NCBI GenBank assembly: GCA_043228905.1
Contig: JBHGNT010000014.1
Span: 930,001 to 994,000, forward strand
DNA: 64,000 nucleotides
Source: Azolla caroliniana
Taxonomy: Eukaryota > Polypodiophyta
Direction: 5' to 3'
The notes under the pieces were generated by a model. It was not told where the DNA came from and ran no database searches. It saw nothing but the letters and a program-made list of their open reading frames with translations. The translations under genes were made by a program, and so were the position numbers. This document shows positions 43,401-56,767 of the stretch, in pieces. Every line of letters begins with the position of its first letter. Positions within the stretch are counted from its first letter, which is position 1.

Positions 43401-46362
43401 GGTTCGGCTTCAGTGTCTGTGACATACATCTGAACTGAACTTGACATAGGTTAGAGGTAACAAACTTAGCATCTGCATGGATATTACAGGCTGTTGATCA
43501 TCCCTATCTAGTTGTGTATAGTAAAACAGGACAAGGAACTTCTGTCCAGTATACTGGGCAAACTGATGTAGGCCCCAATGATGAAATATGCAGCATTTGC
43601 AGTGACCCTTTTGAGGAACCTTTTGTAAGTATTTGCTTTGCACAGGGTCTTTTGTAAGTGTATGGTTTTTGCACAACTCTTCTGTAAGTACTATGGGGTT
43701 TGGATAAACTCTTCTGTAGATCCTACAGGTTTTACATAAACGATTTCGTAACTGTTATAGATTTTTATGCTCTCTTTTGATTAGGATTTTTACAACTTCA
43801 GATTGTAAAATTAGTGCTGTTATGGTTGCAGGTAACTGATTGTAATCATATGTTTTGCAAAGCTTGTATTATGGAGTATGTAGCTGCGGCTATTCAAAAA
43901 CCTCCTTGTCCCATGTGCCAAAAACCTCTAACGATTGATTTCACATCCACAAAAGCTGGAAAAAACAGTAGACAAGATATTTTGAAGAAATCCAAAGGAA
44001 TTAAATCTAGTAGCATACTGAGTAGGATAGACTTGAAGCAGTTCCAAACAAGCACCAAAATTGAGGCACTAGTAAGTGTGGCCTTACATTGCTATAAAAC
44101 ATTTTGCTTTGACTTGAAAATTAGCCAAATCCACCAATTTGAAGACTCAAAAATTGATTGGTGATGAATATGTCATCAATAGGGCTTAGGTTTTAACACT
44201 GAAAGAGATCGGCTAATGTTTGATGGTCTCTACAAAAATGTTTGGCGCAATCCTCTTAATGGTAGATTTGCTAACAACAGATTTATTGACTATGAAGAAA
44301 CGGATCTAGATGTTGGATATTAAAGAAATGAATCTACATCTTGAATGTGACGAAATAGATCTAGTTTTTTGAATGTGAAGAAATAGATCTAGATGTTGAA
44401 CTATCAGATCATCAATCTAGATCTCGAATATTAAGAAATACGTACAATGTTGAATATTAAGAAAATGGATCTAGATCTTAAATATGTTAGCTATGGATAA
44501 TGCATTCCTTAAACATGTCCTGATGTATATTTTTTATGCAGAGATAAATCTAGACCATGAACATTAAGAATAAATTATTAAGTTGTTGTAATGATGGATT
44601 CACTGACAATGGATGGTATATAGCTTAAACATGTCTTCATCGCTATACATACTACAGAGAGAAGAAATCATGGAGATGCTAGAAAAGGATTGCACTGCGA
44701 AGGCAATCATATTCAGCCAATTTACATCCTTTCTGGAATTGATCAGTTTCCGATTGGCAAAGGTTAGAATACCATTTCTTGGTATTGGTTGTTCTTGAAG
44801 CTGTGTGTGAATGCCAAGATATAACGATTTGGTCACATGCAGTTTGGCATCAAGTGTGTGAAACTGGATGGAAGCATGTCCCTCCCAGCAAGGGATCAAA
44901 TGATAGAGAAGTTTACGAATGATCCTGGTTGCAAGGTTAACAAAATTTTCTGATAAGAGTGAAAGACTTCCAGTAGAAAACCATAGATATGCCTAACATA
45001 TGTCAATGTAGGGTTATTATTGATGCTGAATTTTTGTAAATGTCATGTGCCAGATCTTTCTGATGAGTTTGAAAGCGGGTGGCGTGGCTCTCAATCTGAC
45101 TGTGGCTTCACATGTAGGGTTGGTTTTGCTTCAATGTAGTTAATTATAAAAAGTCTGAAAACTCAAGAAGAGTGCATTTTTTGTATTGAGGCAACATACG
45201 AGTGGTATACCGTGCTTTTATTAAATGGGTTCTACTCCCACCAATTTACTAGACGATGATGTGAACGCGCCCGTCTACTCTCTACCAGCGAACTTTACTG
45301 ACTGAGCTACATTTTTTTGAAAAATATTCTTCTTATTTGATTCATGGTGTATTCATGACATTGTACTTTTTTCCAGGTCTTCTTGATGGACCCTTGGTGG
45401 AACCCTGCTGTTGAGCAGCAAGCCCAAGATCGAATTCATCGACTTGGTCAATATAAGCCCATAAGGTGAGGGAGCATATGAAAATCTAGTAAAATAATCT
45501 CCATTTAAAGCCTTTGGTCTTCTCTGGTTATGAACTCCTAGTCATAGCATTGGAAAAATGTAGTTAAATATACAAACTTCCTCCTACTGTCAGGATCACC
45601 ATCAAAATAAAGTAAAACCAAAATGATCTTGGTCAAAAAAATGTTTAATTAGAAGGTTAACTCTCCACCATAATCCCTGCCCGTCAGCTAGCCTGAGGCT
45701 TAGTAGATGCATACCATGTGGTTTTGCTTTGGAATGAGTACACCGAATGTTGCTACTTTGAGGGAACACCACTACAAGAACGGGAGAAATGAAGAAACAA
45801 GGGAAAGGGTACTAAAACCTTTATATATATTCATAAATCCCAGATCCAGTTCCCTGACCATAGATATCCAAGAGTATGCATGGAATAAATCCATTCACAT
45901 GCCAGTGGATGTATCTCTAGCTTTATTGTTGACTCCTAATTATGGTTGTGTGGATGTCTCTAATGTTGACTACTAATCGAGGCTCTGTGTGATTCGACTA
46001 TTTATTCCTGATTAAGTTTATGTATGCATGTAACAGCCCCTGCTATAGTGTTGATTGAAAGTAAGTAATTTTGGTATAGGGTGGTAAGATTTGTTATCGA
46101 GAATACTATCGAAGAGCGGATCCTCAAGTTGCAAGAGAAGAAACAACTGGTTTTCGAAGGGTATGGAGCTCAAAACTTTTCCTTGATGCAAAAAAGAAGA
46201 ATCTTTTTCATTTTGTTTCAAATAGAATCATCAATAAATCTTGATTTTTCCCACTTCTGTTTTTGGTTGCAATGACTTTTTGTTGTTAGGACTGTTGGAG
46301 GCTCTTCAGAAGCTCTTGGGAAGCTAACTGAAGGCGACCTACGCTTCTTGTTTACAAGCTAA
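40441..46362 (+). CDS. RAD16: RAD16-like SNF2 helicase with RING finger, 17 exons
   Basis: A nuclear SNF2-family ATPase of the RAD5/RAD16 group; the yeast relative acts with Rad7 in global-genome nucleotide excision repair. My exons are 40441-40486, 40730-40849, 41037-42256, 42342-42464, 42552-42625, 42736-42805, 42892-43038, 43121-43206, 43332-43401, 43490-43624, 43832-44071, 44658-44762, 44843-44935, 45054-45113, 45377-45465, 46080-46160 and 46290-46362. All junctions keep phase (2832 nt, 943 residues). Walker A is DEMGMGKT (about 220-227). DEAH lies across exons 3/4 (461-464), then [18 protein letters not shown] finger is near 340. The C3HC4 RING (Cys686, 689, 701, His703, Cys706, 709, 723, 726) precedes the helicase C domain, with motif [13 protein letters not shown] (878-888). 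The acidic N-terminus is usual. Intron 6 starts with GC, not GT. Confidence 0.95.
44290..44490. repeat. Degenerate GATCTAGAT-type repeats in RAD16 intron 11
   Basis: About five imperfect units of 'GAAATAGATCTAGATGTTGAA' occur in the intron between the RING exon and the first helicase-C exon. Confidence 0.6.
45190..45312 (-). mobile_element. SINE-like tRNA-derived sequence in RAD16 intron 14
   Basis: On the minus strand ATGTAGCTCAGTCAGTAAAG is a tRNA box-A-like stretch. GGGAGTAGAACCC, about 60 bases on, is box-B-like. It lies wholly within the intron 45114-45376. It is short and degenerate. Confidence 0.45.
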
Positions 46363-49300
46363 GCTAACCAGTCCGTAGGCTCAGATTCTGACCAAAGCAG
46401 TATGTGACAAAAGGTCAGTTATGTTGTTCCCATGCACTTTTTGTCGTAAACCTCTTGTAATTCATTAACTTATTGCTTCATCCAAGGATGTTAAAAAGTT
46501 GTATATATATAATTACTACTATGTGAGAGCTGTACAGCATGTTCTGTATTCAATCAAAATTCTTTTTCTTTTGGAAAGTTTGAACAATTAGGCTGTTTTT
46601 GCATGGCAAGGTCTTTATTTTGGTTGCAGCTTTGTGCATTCTAATGACAAAACATCAGGTCTTTATGATAAAAAACATGACGAAAATGAAACTTCCTGGT
46701 TCAGATATCAATCACATCTTAGTGAAGGTAAAAAGTTGATTTATGTCAACCTAAGTGAACGTTTTTGAGAAACCTAATTCATCCTCTAAATCAGGTCGTG
46801 TTTCCTTTACATTCTAGCAGTCTGTCTTTGTTACTCGATAATTTTATTTAGGTAAACATGAACAAACTATCCTTAAAAAATTTCGTTGTTGATTCTTCTC
46901 TTTCATGGTGTTGATATTCAAAGTCAGAAGTTGAAAACAAATATCTGTTATTTTCATGAAGGATATTTATCATATTTGTTTGCATTACTATACTGAGCAT
47001 ACAAATAGTTAAGTGTTAAACTCATCGTGATGTATTCGATGATACCTTTTGCTTTCAATACGCTAATCTCATGGGCGTTTTTATATGACTTTAAATTCTC
47101 ATTGTGATTCTACCTGGTCTTAATTAATTAGTTGAGAGAAAACAAAATGATCAACTCTCAATTTCTTGAAAGATAAAAAATATAGAATAATGAGATAGAT
47201 CCTCATGGATGGAGCTTTGCACAAAAGCTAATTTTATGGCTAATTTCTGACACTTGCGAACATCGTCTTTAACATGGCATTGTTTTGACTAACATTATTA
47301 TTTCTGGTACGATGTTGCATTCAATGTTGGATGCTTTCTTCACATCCAAGTTTGTTACATCTCACATCGCTGTGTCTTGTGTTGGAATGCACGACATCGT
47401 TGGGTAACGTATTTTTCTACTACGTGTGAAATTATGGCTTTTAGTTCGAATCTTCTGATAATGTTATAAGGGCTAGCATATATACTTTTGAAATGTCGGG
47501 GATGGGGATTCTGTTTGAAGGGAAGTTAAGAAGGAATATGTTTTCTGAGTCACATACAGAAGGCAATTGCACTTTTTGAGTCAGTACACAACATATGTAT
47601 GGCATGATATCAAATTGTTATGTGGCAATCTTTTACAATTGATCATATTTTTCAGAAACTGCATTGTTCAAACTACAGTAAATTATAGGCAAGGCCTCAA
47701 TAGTACAAAAGTGAAACAGGCAAACCCTGTAATTGCCTAACAAAAACTACAAACTTATAGTAATGGCACTCCTTGGGTCAATGACATGAGATTCGATCAG
47801 AAGGACATAACTTCATTGAAGTACCAAAATTTGTTATTGAATGATTAATACATTCCATTATTTTCATATGCGGTATCATTTGGTAACATATTTTTTGGCA
47901 CATGCATTGATGAAGTTAGTCAATTTACATGCATGACTTTGAAAATTGGAAGTTAATATTTGCCATAATATCTAGTAGATAGGTAAGTCCTAAGGATACT
48001 ATGTGAGAAATTTCTTCCATTAACCCTTACAATATGCTTGTTTGCAAGTCTAAACATGTACGTGTGAATGCATTAACAACTTCTTTTATGTTGTTATGTG
48101 TGCTGTTCATGTACATATGGAGTCATGTATGTCAAGTTTTCCTTCTAAGAGAGACACATGTTTTATTAAGTCTTCCTTCCGATAGAGGGATAGATTTTTA
48201 TAAAACCGTCCATGATGGAGGAAAAAAAATTTCTCATCAAAGTTTGGTTGATTGTATGAAATGTTTAAACATGGTATGCAACAGATCAATCAATGCAAAC
48301 CTTGTTCTAAATTACTAGAGATTTTCATTTCAAGCTAGGTATAGTGAATGTAGTTTATTGGTATTTTAGGGAGTGAATGAAGTCTTAGTGTTGTGGGTGA
48401 GTAACCGTGAGTCTTTAATTCCCAAATTAAAAGTTTAGGTGATGAAGTATAAGCGGGTTAATAATGTCAAAAGGGGAGTGTTAAAGCATGGGTATGAGTA
48501 AAAGGGGGATTTAAAAGCTTAATTCTAAGCTTTTCTCGATTCGTAGATAGAACCTTGACGTTGGTCAACGTGGCGGGTTCCACTCTTGTCATTTGAAAAA
48601 ATCGATTCATCATAACTTTTCAGACCTTAAATTTGCATTCTTTTTTTTGGCAGCCCTCATGACTAACTTTGTGTGTGCGCTATGATTCCTTTGGCATGAA
48701 CTTTTGAGATCCAATTTCCATGAAATCCGTGCTCAAAATTATGCGCCACGCAATATGTCATGATTGTTGTTCAATCACAATGTATATTACACAATAGGTT
48801 ACCATAAATAATTTTATATGGATATAAAAACTAATATATTACATCAAAAACTTACAACTAAATCAAATACGATAGGAAACCTCAACTTTGTTATGTGGAG
48901 TGGCTTTTATGGCAATAAGTAGATGAGATAGAGGAGTATATGACTCACTTGTAGAGCTTCAGGAGGGGATCCTCAAGTTTCAATGCAATGTCCCAACAGA
49001 TGATGGCTATGTTGCTTCTTGTTGTTGGTCTTACACACCCTCTTGATTCACAACATTGACCCTAATTGAAATCTCAACAACGCTTTCATCTTACACCATA
49101 GTCTTATCCATGACGAGGAGCTCTCTTATCTCTTTTATAGGCGTATATGCCTCCTCATCAAATAAAAATAGTAGAACTTTTTGCATGCACCTATATTTGT
49201 CTTCTAAGGATGCTTGGTATGAGCAAAATGTTAATCAACATGCCCATCTATTCACTCTTCCTTCGTTCGGCCCATTAGATTCCACATAATGCATTATCAT

Positions 49301-49467
49301 TTTGAGCTATGTCCTTTTGTTGTCTCTAGCCTAATCATGTCTCATGTCCTTCTCGTTGTACTTTTGGCTAATCTGTCAATGTTTCATATAACTTGAATTT
49401 GATGATCTTGCTCTCCTGAGCACTCCACATACAAAACTTTACATATTATACTATGTAGTTTGCACCT
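46363..49467. other. No gene seen downstream of RAD16
   Basis: AT-rich sequence. The RAD16 3' untranslated region probably ends in the first about 200 bases. Short frames (for example 48034-48318, 49056-49289) have no recognisable features. Confidence 0.5.
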
Positions 49468-52400
49468 ATTCGGCCAAGGACGAGGCGGACTAGGCCCGAC
49501 TTACGAAAACAACTCGCAATTTTAGCATCAAGATGGAAGCTATCGAGGAACCTTCGGAAGAAGGGGGAGCTTCCATTCCGGTCCAAGTCGACAAAACTCA
49601 ATCGAATGCGGATATTGCAGAAAAATCAATCACCACGAAGAAGAGTGCCGTAAGAAGATGCATGAGTCGGCTTCCACTAGCCGACAACTCACCAATTACG
49701 CCACCAACTCCGACTATGACGATCGTGGCGGAATGTTCGTGATGAGACATAGAGCAAATTCTATGTCTGCTTCTACTTCAACTAGTGCCTCCGGTCCGGA
49801 AGATGTATGGTTCGTCAACTCCAGTGCCTCGAACCATATGACATTCATCAGGAATGGTTCCGAGAACTTCAAGAGCCGGAACATCCCGACTATGTCAAAC
49901 TGGAGACGACACTACGCATCCAATTCGACACATCGACAATGTCCCATTCGGCAAAGAAGATAACCAACCTTTTATTAATAATGTCTTGCATGTACCAACC
50001 ATTCTGAAGATTTTGGTCTCCGTCGGCCAAATTTATTTAGCAAGGGATGAAGGTACGATTTAATCAAGGCGGTTGCTTCATTGAAAAAAAGGGCCGACTC
50101 ATCGCTCGCGGACGAAGAGAGGGCCGAATGTTCATTCTCGACTCGCACGAGATGAAATCAACCATGTTCGCAAAGGGCACGAAAGCCGATTCCGACATAG
50201 AGTTATGGCACAAGCAGATTGACCATATCAACCTCCAAAAGCTCAAGGCAATGCAATCGAAAGGAGTCATCATCGGGCTCCTGACATTCAAGGAGAAAGA
50301 GACTGAAGGTGTGTGTGTCGTTTGCCAATTTGGCAAGCAACATCGGCACCCATTTCCAAAGGAGCGGAACGTGAGCAAAGGCGTACTCGACGTAATCCAT
50401 TCTGATGTATGGGGTCCGACTCAAACAGCTACATTTGGCGGATGCCGATACTACGTGGCCTTCATCGACGACTTCTGCAGGCACACCTAGATCTACCTCA
50501 TGCGGCAAAAGAGTGAAATGTTCAGACACTTCCAAAATTTTAAGAATAAAGTCGAGAACGCCACGACCGACATGTACAAGGTCTTCGGTCGGATGGAGGG
50601 GAGCACTTCTCCGACGAATTTTCGGCTTTTCTACGGAAAGAAGGAATTCGGCAAGAGTTTTCGTGTCGACATATGCCACAACAAAACAAAGTGGCCAAAT
50701 GAAAGAATCGACACATCCTCGAAGTAGCACGGGCCATGATGAACGAAAAGCACTTGCCGAAGTCGTACTAGGCAGAAGCGGCTAACACGGTCGTATACCT
50801 CATGAATCGATGAACTTACTCCGCACGAGAAGTTTTTCGAAAAGAAGCCGGACCTATCACATGTTTGGATATACAACTCCATTGCGTACGTGCACATCCT
50901 TGATGAGAAACGACAAAAGCTTGACCCGAAGTTGGAGAAATGTATCCTCATAGGATACTCACTTGATCAAAAGGGGTACAAGTGCTATAACCCCTCAACT
51001 CGAAAATCTCGAGTAAGTTGAGACGTCGTTTTCGACGAGTCCACATCTTGGTATGCACAAGAGACAACTTCGACTCCGATTCCGCTCAGCCCGGAATTTG
51101 TCGAAATAGAGATAGAAGCCGAAGATTGGCTCACGTGCATGTATGAAGAAAGCCCGATTACGACAAGGCTTAGTGGGCCACAAGAGCCTCCAAGTGATCA
51201 AAGCACATCTTGGCCGAGTTCGAAGCTGGACAAAGGGGACGCGAAAATGCCGACGTATGAAGACGATCACGTCGACGGCAACGAATCGACTCACTCCCTC
51301 GATAGCGAGTTCGAAGGCCTTGACATCCGGACAAATGGACGAAGAAAGCCTTAAGTATCCACAAATGAGAAGCTCCGTCGATCAACTCGTGAAAAGAACC
51401 CCGTAAACCGATTCGGCTACAACGATTATATGGCATACCATTACGTCTTTATGATGAATGTAGCGACAGTACGGGAGCCGGAAACGTTTTCCGACGTTGC
51501 GAAGGATGCCCGATGGGTTGAAGCGATGAATGAGGAGATGCAAGCACTCTCCAAAAACAAGACATGGGATCTTGTTCCCCACTCACCGCATAAGAAGACG
51601 ATTGGCTGTAGATGGATCTACGAGGTGAAGTATAACGCCGACGGCTACGTAAACCGCTAAAAAGCTCGATTCATAGCAAAAGGATACACACAAACACATG
51701 GAGTTGACTACGAAGAGACATTTGCCCCGGTGGAAAAGATGACGATTGTGCGGACCGTGATCACACTCACAACAATGAAAGGGTTGCACCTCCACTAGAT
51801 GGACGTCAAGAACACCTTTCTTGAAGGTGAATTAGAAGAGGAAGTGTACATGGTACAACCACCCGGCTTCGAATCGCATACTCATCTGAAAGCCGTGTGC
51901 CGACTCAAGAAGCCACTCTACGGCCTCAAGCAAGCACCACATGCTTGGCATTCGAAGATTACGCAATGTCTTCATCAATTCGGATTTCGGATGTCGAAAT
52001 CCGACAACTCCCTCTACGTACAAAACGACTTTAGAAGCTCAATTGTCATTGTTCTATACGTGGATGATCTGGTCATTGGAGGAGAAAGTTTTGTCAACAT
52101 CAATAAGGTGAAATCCCTCCTCTCCAACAAATTCAAGATGACGGACTTGAAGGAACTTCATTACTTCCTAGGCATCGAAGTAATTCGGATTCCAACCGGC
52201 ATTATGATCTCTCAACGATACTACATTCTCAACTTATTATACAAGTTTGGGATGGCAGAGTGCAAATCTGTGTCAACCCCTCTCGATCAAAACCTCAAAC
52301 TAGATGGTGACTCTGGCACAGACGAGTGTGAGCCGACTCAATATCGACAACTGATCGGGAGCCTCATCTATCTCACAATCACACGACCCGACCTCAACTA

Positions 52401-53604
52401 TTTGGTCGGTCTCCTTAGCCAATTCATGCAAACTCCGCGAGATATCCATTTCGATTGCGCTAAGCAAGTATTACTATATGTGAGCGGCACAATGGATTAC
52501 GACATCCTTTACACATCGGCCACACTACTTTGACTCGAAGGGTACACGGATGCCGACTGGGACGGATACAAAGTTGATCGACAATCGACCTCTAGATTTG
52601 TCTTCTCGCTCGATAGCGGAGCAATATCTTGGAGTAGTAAGAAGCAACCTACCGTCACACTTTCGAGTACGGAGGCCGAATACAGGGGTGCAACCGTAGC
52701 TACATGTGAAGCCGTATGGCTCAAGAGGATTTTGAAGGATCTAGGCGTTCCCATCAAGGATCTGACTCCCATTTACTGCAACAACATGAGCAATATATAT
52801 CTGGCTCGGAATCCGGTGTTCCACGCATGCACAAAGCATATCGAAGTGCATTACCACTTCATTCGAGAGAGTGTTCAAGTCGGAGATGTCGATCTTCTAC
52901 ACATCAACACGAATATTCAGACAACCAACATCTTCACCAAGGTCCTAAGAGCTGACAAGCTTTGGCAATTCATATCAGATCTTGGATTGATGATCCTTGA
53001 TTTGCCAAGCTTGAGGAGGAGTACAAGCGAGAACCGGATACTGTCCGAACCGGGTACGAGCCGAAGTGGACACCGGATATCGTCTGAATCGGATACCAGC
53101 CGAAGTGGACATTAATCGAAAGGAACCAACCCAAGTTGAGCTTCAGGGGGTGTGTTGAGAATCAAGCTCAACATAGTGCAACGTGTGAACACACCTTTTG
53201 AGAATCTATGATTACTCAAAGTTCAAGAGTCACACCACTACTCTCTACACGTTAACTACGTGTCATAGAATCATATTCTATGACACATAACTAATGATTT
53301 ACATATTCCCCGTGACTATGAGTCTTCACATTCCCCAAGAGAGAGTGGTTGTTGTAGCTAGTTAATGAAGAGAGAGTGTGACTATATATAAAGCACCCTC
53401 CTGATACTTCATATTAGGTCGGTTGTGACTCCTTGTAATGCTACATTTTTGTAATTCTTATTCTCCTTGTGAATATACACCTTCTTATTGAGTATTCCTT
53501 TTTCTATCTATCTTGTGTTCTCTCATCTCTCCTCTAATTCCTCTCACACGTACACATAACACACATATCTTCCGCCACACAAGAATCATACCTGATTCTT
53601 TACA
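49468..53604 (+). mobile_element. 5'-truncated copia element of the 26.8-kb family
   Basis: It starts abruptly inside gag (ATTCGGCCAAGGACGAGG, counterpart of about 27998). It follows the other copy through the CCHC knuckle (CGYCRKINHHEEEC), protease-like WFVNSSASNHM (DSG changed to NSS), integrase, RT (YVDDLVIGG) and RNase H. A 3' LTR ends it. Many stops and shifts are present, some at the same type of site as in the other copy. The 5' LTR, the primer site and the first about 660 bases of the coding region are missing. Confidence 0.92.
53153..53604 (+). repeat. 3' LTR of the truncated copia element (452 bp)
   Basis: TGTTGAGAATCAAGCTCAAC to GATTCTTTACA, the same ends as 26783-27187. It is longer and more diverged, with TATATATAAAGCACCCTCC at 53382-53400. 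Confidence 0.88.
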
Positions 53605-53612
53605 TGTCTCAT

Positions 53613-53840
53613 AGGTCATATTTCACCTCCAAGTAAAGTTCTTGAACTTCGAGAGTCACTACTCACTTTCACATGCATCGCATAAAATGTAGTCTCATAG
53701 GTCATATTTGACCTCCAAGATTCGAAACCCAATTTCCTCACCTCTTTATTACTCCATAGATATCGCTTATTTCACTAAATGTCATTGTGGAATGTAGGGG
53801 TTGAACCCATGATCATCTAGTCTTTACCAACTGAGCTACA

Positions 53841-53846
<6 letters not shown>
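53613..53846 (-). mobile_element. SINE-like element with tRNA-derived head
   Basis: On the minus strand it reads ATGGATGTAGCTCAGTTGGTA (box A), then CATGGGTTCAACCCCTACA (box B) and a body that ends ...GACCTATGAGAC. The body (CTCACCTCTTTATTACTCCAT on +) recurs at 55610-55640. A 25-base piece, GTCTCATAGGTCATATTT.ACC, is present twice (53609, 53693). A TC run follows on the + strand. Confidence 0.6.

Positions 53847-53907
<61 letters not shown>
53847..53907. repeat. (TC)n microsatellite
   Basis: About 30 uninterrupted TC units lie next to the SINE head. Confidence 0.95.
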
Positions 53908-53911
<4 letters not shown>

Positions 53912-53989
53912 TTTTATTCATCAGATACATAGCCAACCACAAGATAGGATATCCCATCGAGCCTTTGAGGCATCTCAATCCCTACATGC

Positions 53990-55072
53990 GTCTGGAGACA
54001 CTAGCTCTTGGTATAACACTGTGGTGAGTTGGTTACTTGCAACCGGCATAGACATTAATAACCTATCCCCCTTAAGTACAACCATTGGATTGACCAAACT
54101 CTAATATCTCATGAAGACTGTAATAAAGTGATACACCAAGAAATATGGCAAATTTACACTCGATATAAATGGATCACCCCACGAGAGCCACTCCCATCTA
54201 AAATGTTGTACCATAAGGAACACTTATTGCACTTCTCTTAGTTAGGTTTTATTACACGACCAAGATATGTAGGTACATTCTTATCAAATGCTCTCACCAA
54301 TTTGAGATTGAGAATGGTCAGGCTAATAGAGTCCCTAGGGAGGAAAGACTATGTAGGTTGTGCCACATAGAGATAGAGAATGAGTATCACTTCACTTGCA
54401 AGTGCCCAACTTATGCCGAGATACGAGTGGAATACCAAGACATATTAGGACCCTCTCCCACCCTCTCCAAACTATTAGATACCCCAGATGTAAAGAGACT
54501 AGGTAGGTATATCTTAGAGCTAAAACAACATAAGGAGAATAAATTACAAAGTGTTAACCATAACCCTTTTACTATTCATCAACTTGTAACTAGTGCAAAA
54601 TTTCAGGAACAAGGGGAGACGATGAATGTGGATACACTTACGCCGCTCGACCTCTCTATTGAGGAAACTGAAACGCAAAGAACAACCAAACGCCCTCGGA
54701 TGTTGGGCTTCAAAACAATTCGACACGGAGTAGAAAGGATTAAGAAGATAAGGGAATGTGAGCTACGTCGACTAGAAGCTATGGTTGGGGTACCTTTTAT
54801 ATTGGGGCCACGGGCCACATCCACATCGAAACCCTTTGACCTCCCGCTTCTCTTCGAGAGACTTGGATGGAAATGAAATTAGGCCTAGTATAACATTATT
54901 TTCATTGTAGAACATGTTTGTTATTTTATTTTACTAGAACTATTTAGCTTAAAACTCTATTTTTATTTTTATTTTTTACTTTTGATGAATGGGTAAATAT
55001 CCCATTTTTTGTTGTAAACCATTTGTTTCATGGGCCAATTTTGGCCTTAGAAGACGTTAATATATCTTTCTT

Positions 55073-55078
<6 letters not shown>
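53990..55078 (+). mobile_element. LINE-like retrotransposon, 3' portion
   Basis: It holds an open frame whose C-terminal part has a zinc-binding motif CRLCHIEIENEYHFTCKC, as found after reverse transcriptase in non-LTR elements. It ends with a (TTTC)n tail after AAGACGTTAATATATC. A diverged copy in the opposite direction lies at 58222-59700, and a tail fragment at 60340-60475. The 172-codon frame 54358-54876 is what remains open. No RT core is seen, so it is 5'-truncated. The family assignment is tentative. Confidence 0.6.
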
Positions 55079-55110
<32 letters not shown>

Positions 55111-55310
55111 CATAAATCCATGTTTGTATTAAAAACAATATGATAATACAGAATCTTGCTACCTCAACGACTTCATCAGTAGCAATATGACATTAACGCA
55201 AACCCTATTAGGTGTTGTAATACTCAATGACATATATCTACCTCTTCTTGGTACAACCTTCCTGTACGACATAGTTGCAAAATTTGCCGAATCAAGTTTC
55301 CTTTAGTCTA

Positions 55311-55512
55311 CAAATTTGTTGTGGCACCCTATGGTGTTCATCAAACAAGAACCCATTTCACACGCTCCAATTATACCACAAATTTGTTGTGGCACCCTAT
55401 GGTGTCCATCAAACAAGAACCCATTTCACACGCTCCAATTATACCACAAATTTGTTGTGGCACCCTATGGTGTCCATCAAACAAGAACCCATTTCACACA
55501 CTCCAATTATAG
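55311..55512. repeat. 68-bp minisatellite, about three units
   Basis: CAAATTTGTTGTGGCACCCT begins units at 55311, 55379 and 55447. They are nearly identical. Confidence 0.95.
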
Positions 55513-55539
55513 CACACCCCTCATCTCTCCCTCCCTCCC

Positions 55540-55710
55540 TCTCTCTCCCTCTCTTGATTTGTAAGTTGTTAGGCTGCTAATCCTAGGTCTTGGGTTCAAA
55601 ACACAACACTCTCACCTCTCTATTACTCCATACGTATTCTTTTAATTGACCAATGATGTGGAATGTATTATGTAGGGTTGAACACATGACCTTGTGTGTG
55701 TGTGTGTGTG
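55540..55710. mobile_element. Second SINE-like copy
   Basis: GTTAGGCTGCTAATCC...CTTGGGTTCAAAAC on the + strand resembles a tRNA anticodon and T-arm. The body CTCACCTCTCTATTACTCCAT matches the element at 53613-53846. GGGTTGAACACATGACC is the box-B-like end on the minus strand. A (TG)n follows at 55695-55711. Confidence 0.45.
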
Positions 55711-56767
55711 TCTCTTTGCTAGTTCATATGAAGGAAAAGAATGGGGGACCATTTTAAGAGTTTCTAGAAAGTCTAGGGGTATTTTGTGGAATTTCCTAAA
55801 ACAAAAAACAGGGTAGGGGTATGAAAGAAGCATCATTCAAGGAAAAAGCTTTTGTGCCTCTCTGTTTTCTTCTTCTTCTTCTTCTTCTTCTTCTTCCTTC
55901 TTCTTCTTCTTCTGCTCTCTCTCGTCCTAAATTCAGAACAGTGGCCATGTCGAATGATACATGAAAGATCGCATCCTAGAGAGCTCGGTCCAGAAACCCA
56001 TTTGCAAGAAAAGAATTGGGCACCTCTCAGACTAGAAAACATCCCCTCTCTTTTGTACTTGCACTGATCGATCTTCTTCTGTTGGTCTTCTTTTTAAGTT
56101 TCACTGATCTCCATCACGTCAGTCTGAACAAAGGACGTTGGAGATGTACATGGATATGTAAAGATGAGGTTCTAGAGCTCGATTCAGGAACCCTATTGGA
56201 AAAAAAAAAATTGGGTTTTTCTCAGGATTGCAAATATTTCATCATTTTAATCAAATCAATCGATATTCTTTTATTGTTTCAGCGCCATCAGGTTAGTCTT
56301 GGAAAAGAAGCTAGCGCTTTTATTGATCTTTTATTAAAAGTTGCACTATGTTAGGCTCGTTTGGAGGCCTTTTTTCCTCATCTACCTATACGTCTTTCTC
56401 AATTCCTCTTCAGTATACTGTTAGGGGATACTAGGATTAATGCATGCACTTAATTCTTCTTTATACGGTTTTGAATTCGGTTACTGAGGAATTCATACCA
56501 TTTGCGGTAATTATAAATGATAGCTTAGGATTTTTATTATTAGTTTTAAATCTAATATTATAATTATCATTTTTGTGGATTGTCTGTCAATTAGGTCATC
56601 ACTGAAGTGATTTTAAACTATAGCTCAATATTCTTGTTATTTTTTGTTTCAAACTAATCTATTTCTTTCAGTTCAACATTGGTTTAATGTTGGATAATTT
56701 GAAGATTTGGAGGTCATAAATGTACTGAAATCGAAGATATGCATATTCGTTATCTATAGGTATTTAT
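55711..56767. other. Upstream region of the lipase gene
   Basis: It contains a (TTC)n tract at 55867-55910 and AT-rich sequence. The stretch TATCTATAG at 56751-56759 could be a splice acceptor just before the start codon, suggesting a leader intron. No separate gene is seen. Confidence 0.4.

Noticed and set aside
54358-54876. Host or domesticated zinc-finger gene
   Set aside because: The reverse copy at 58-59 kb, the shared (TTTC)n tail and the RT-associated zinc motif fit a truncated LINE-like element better.
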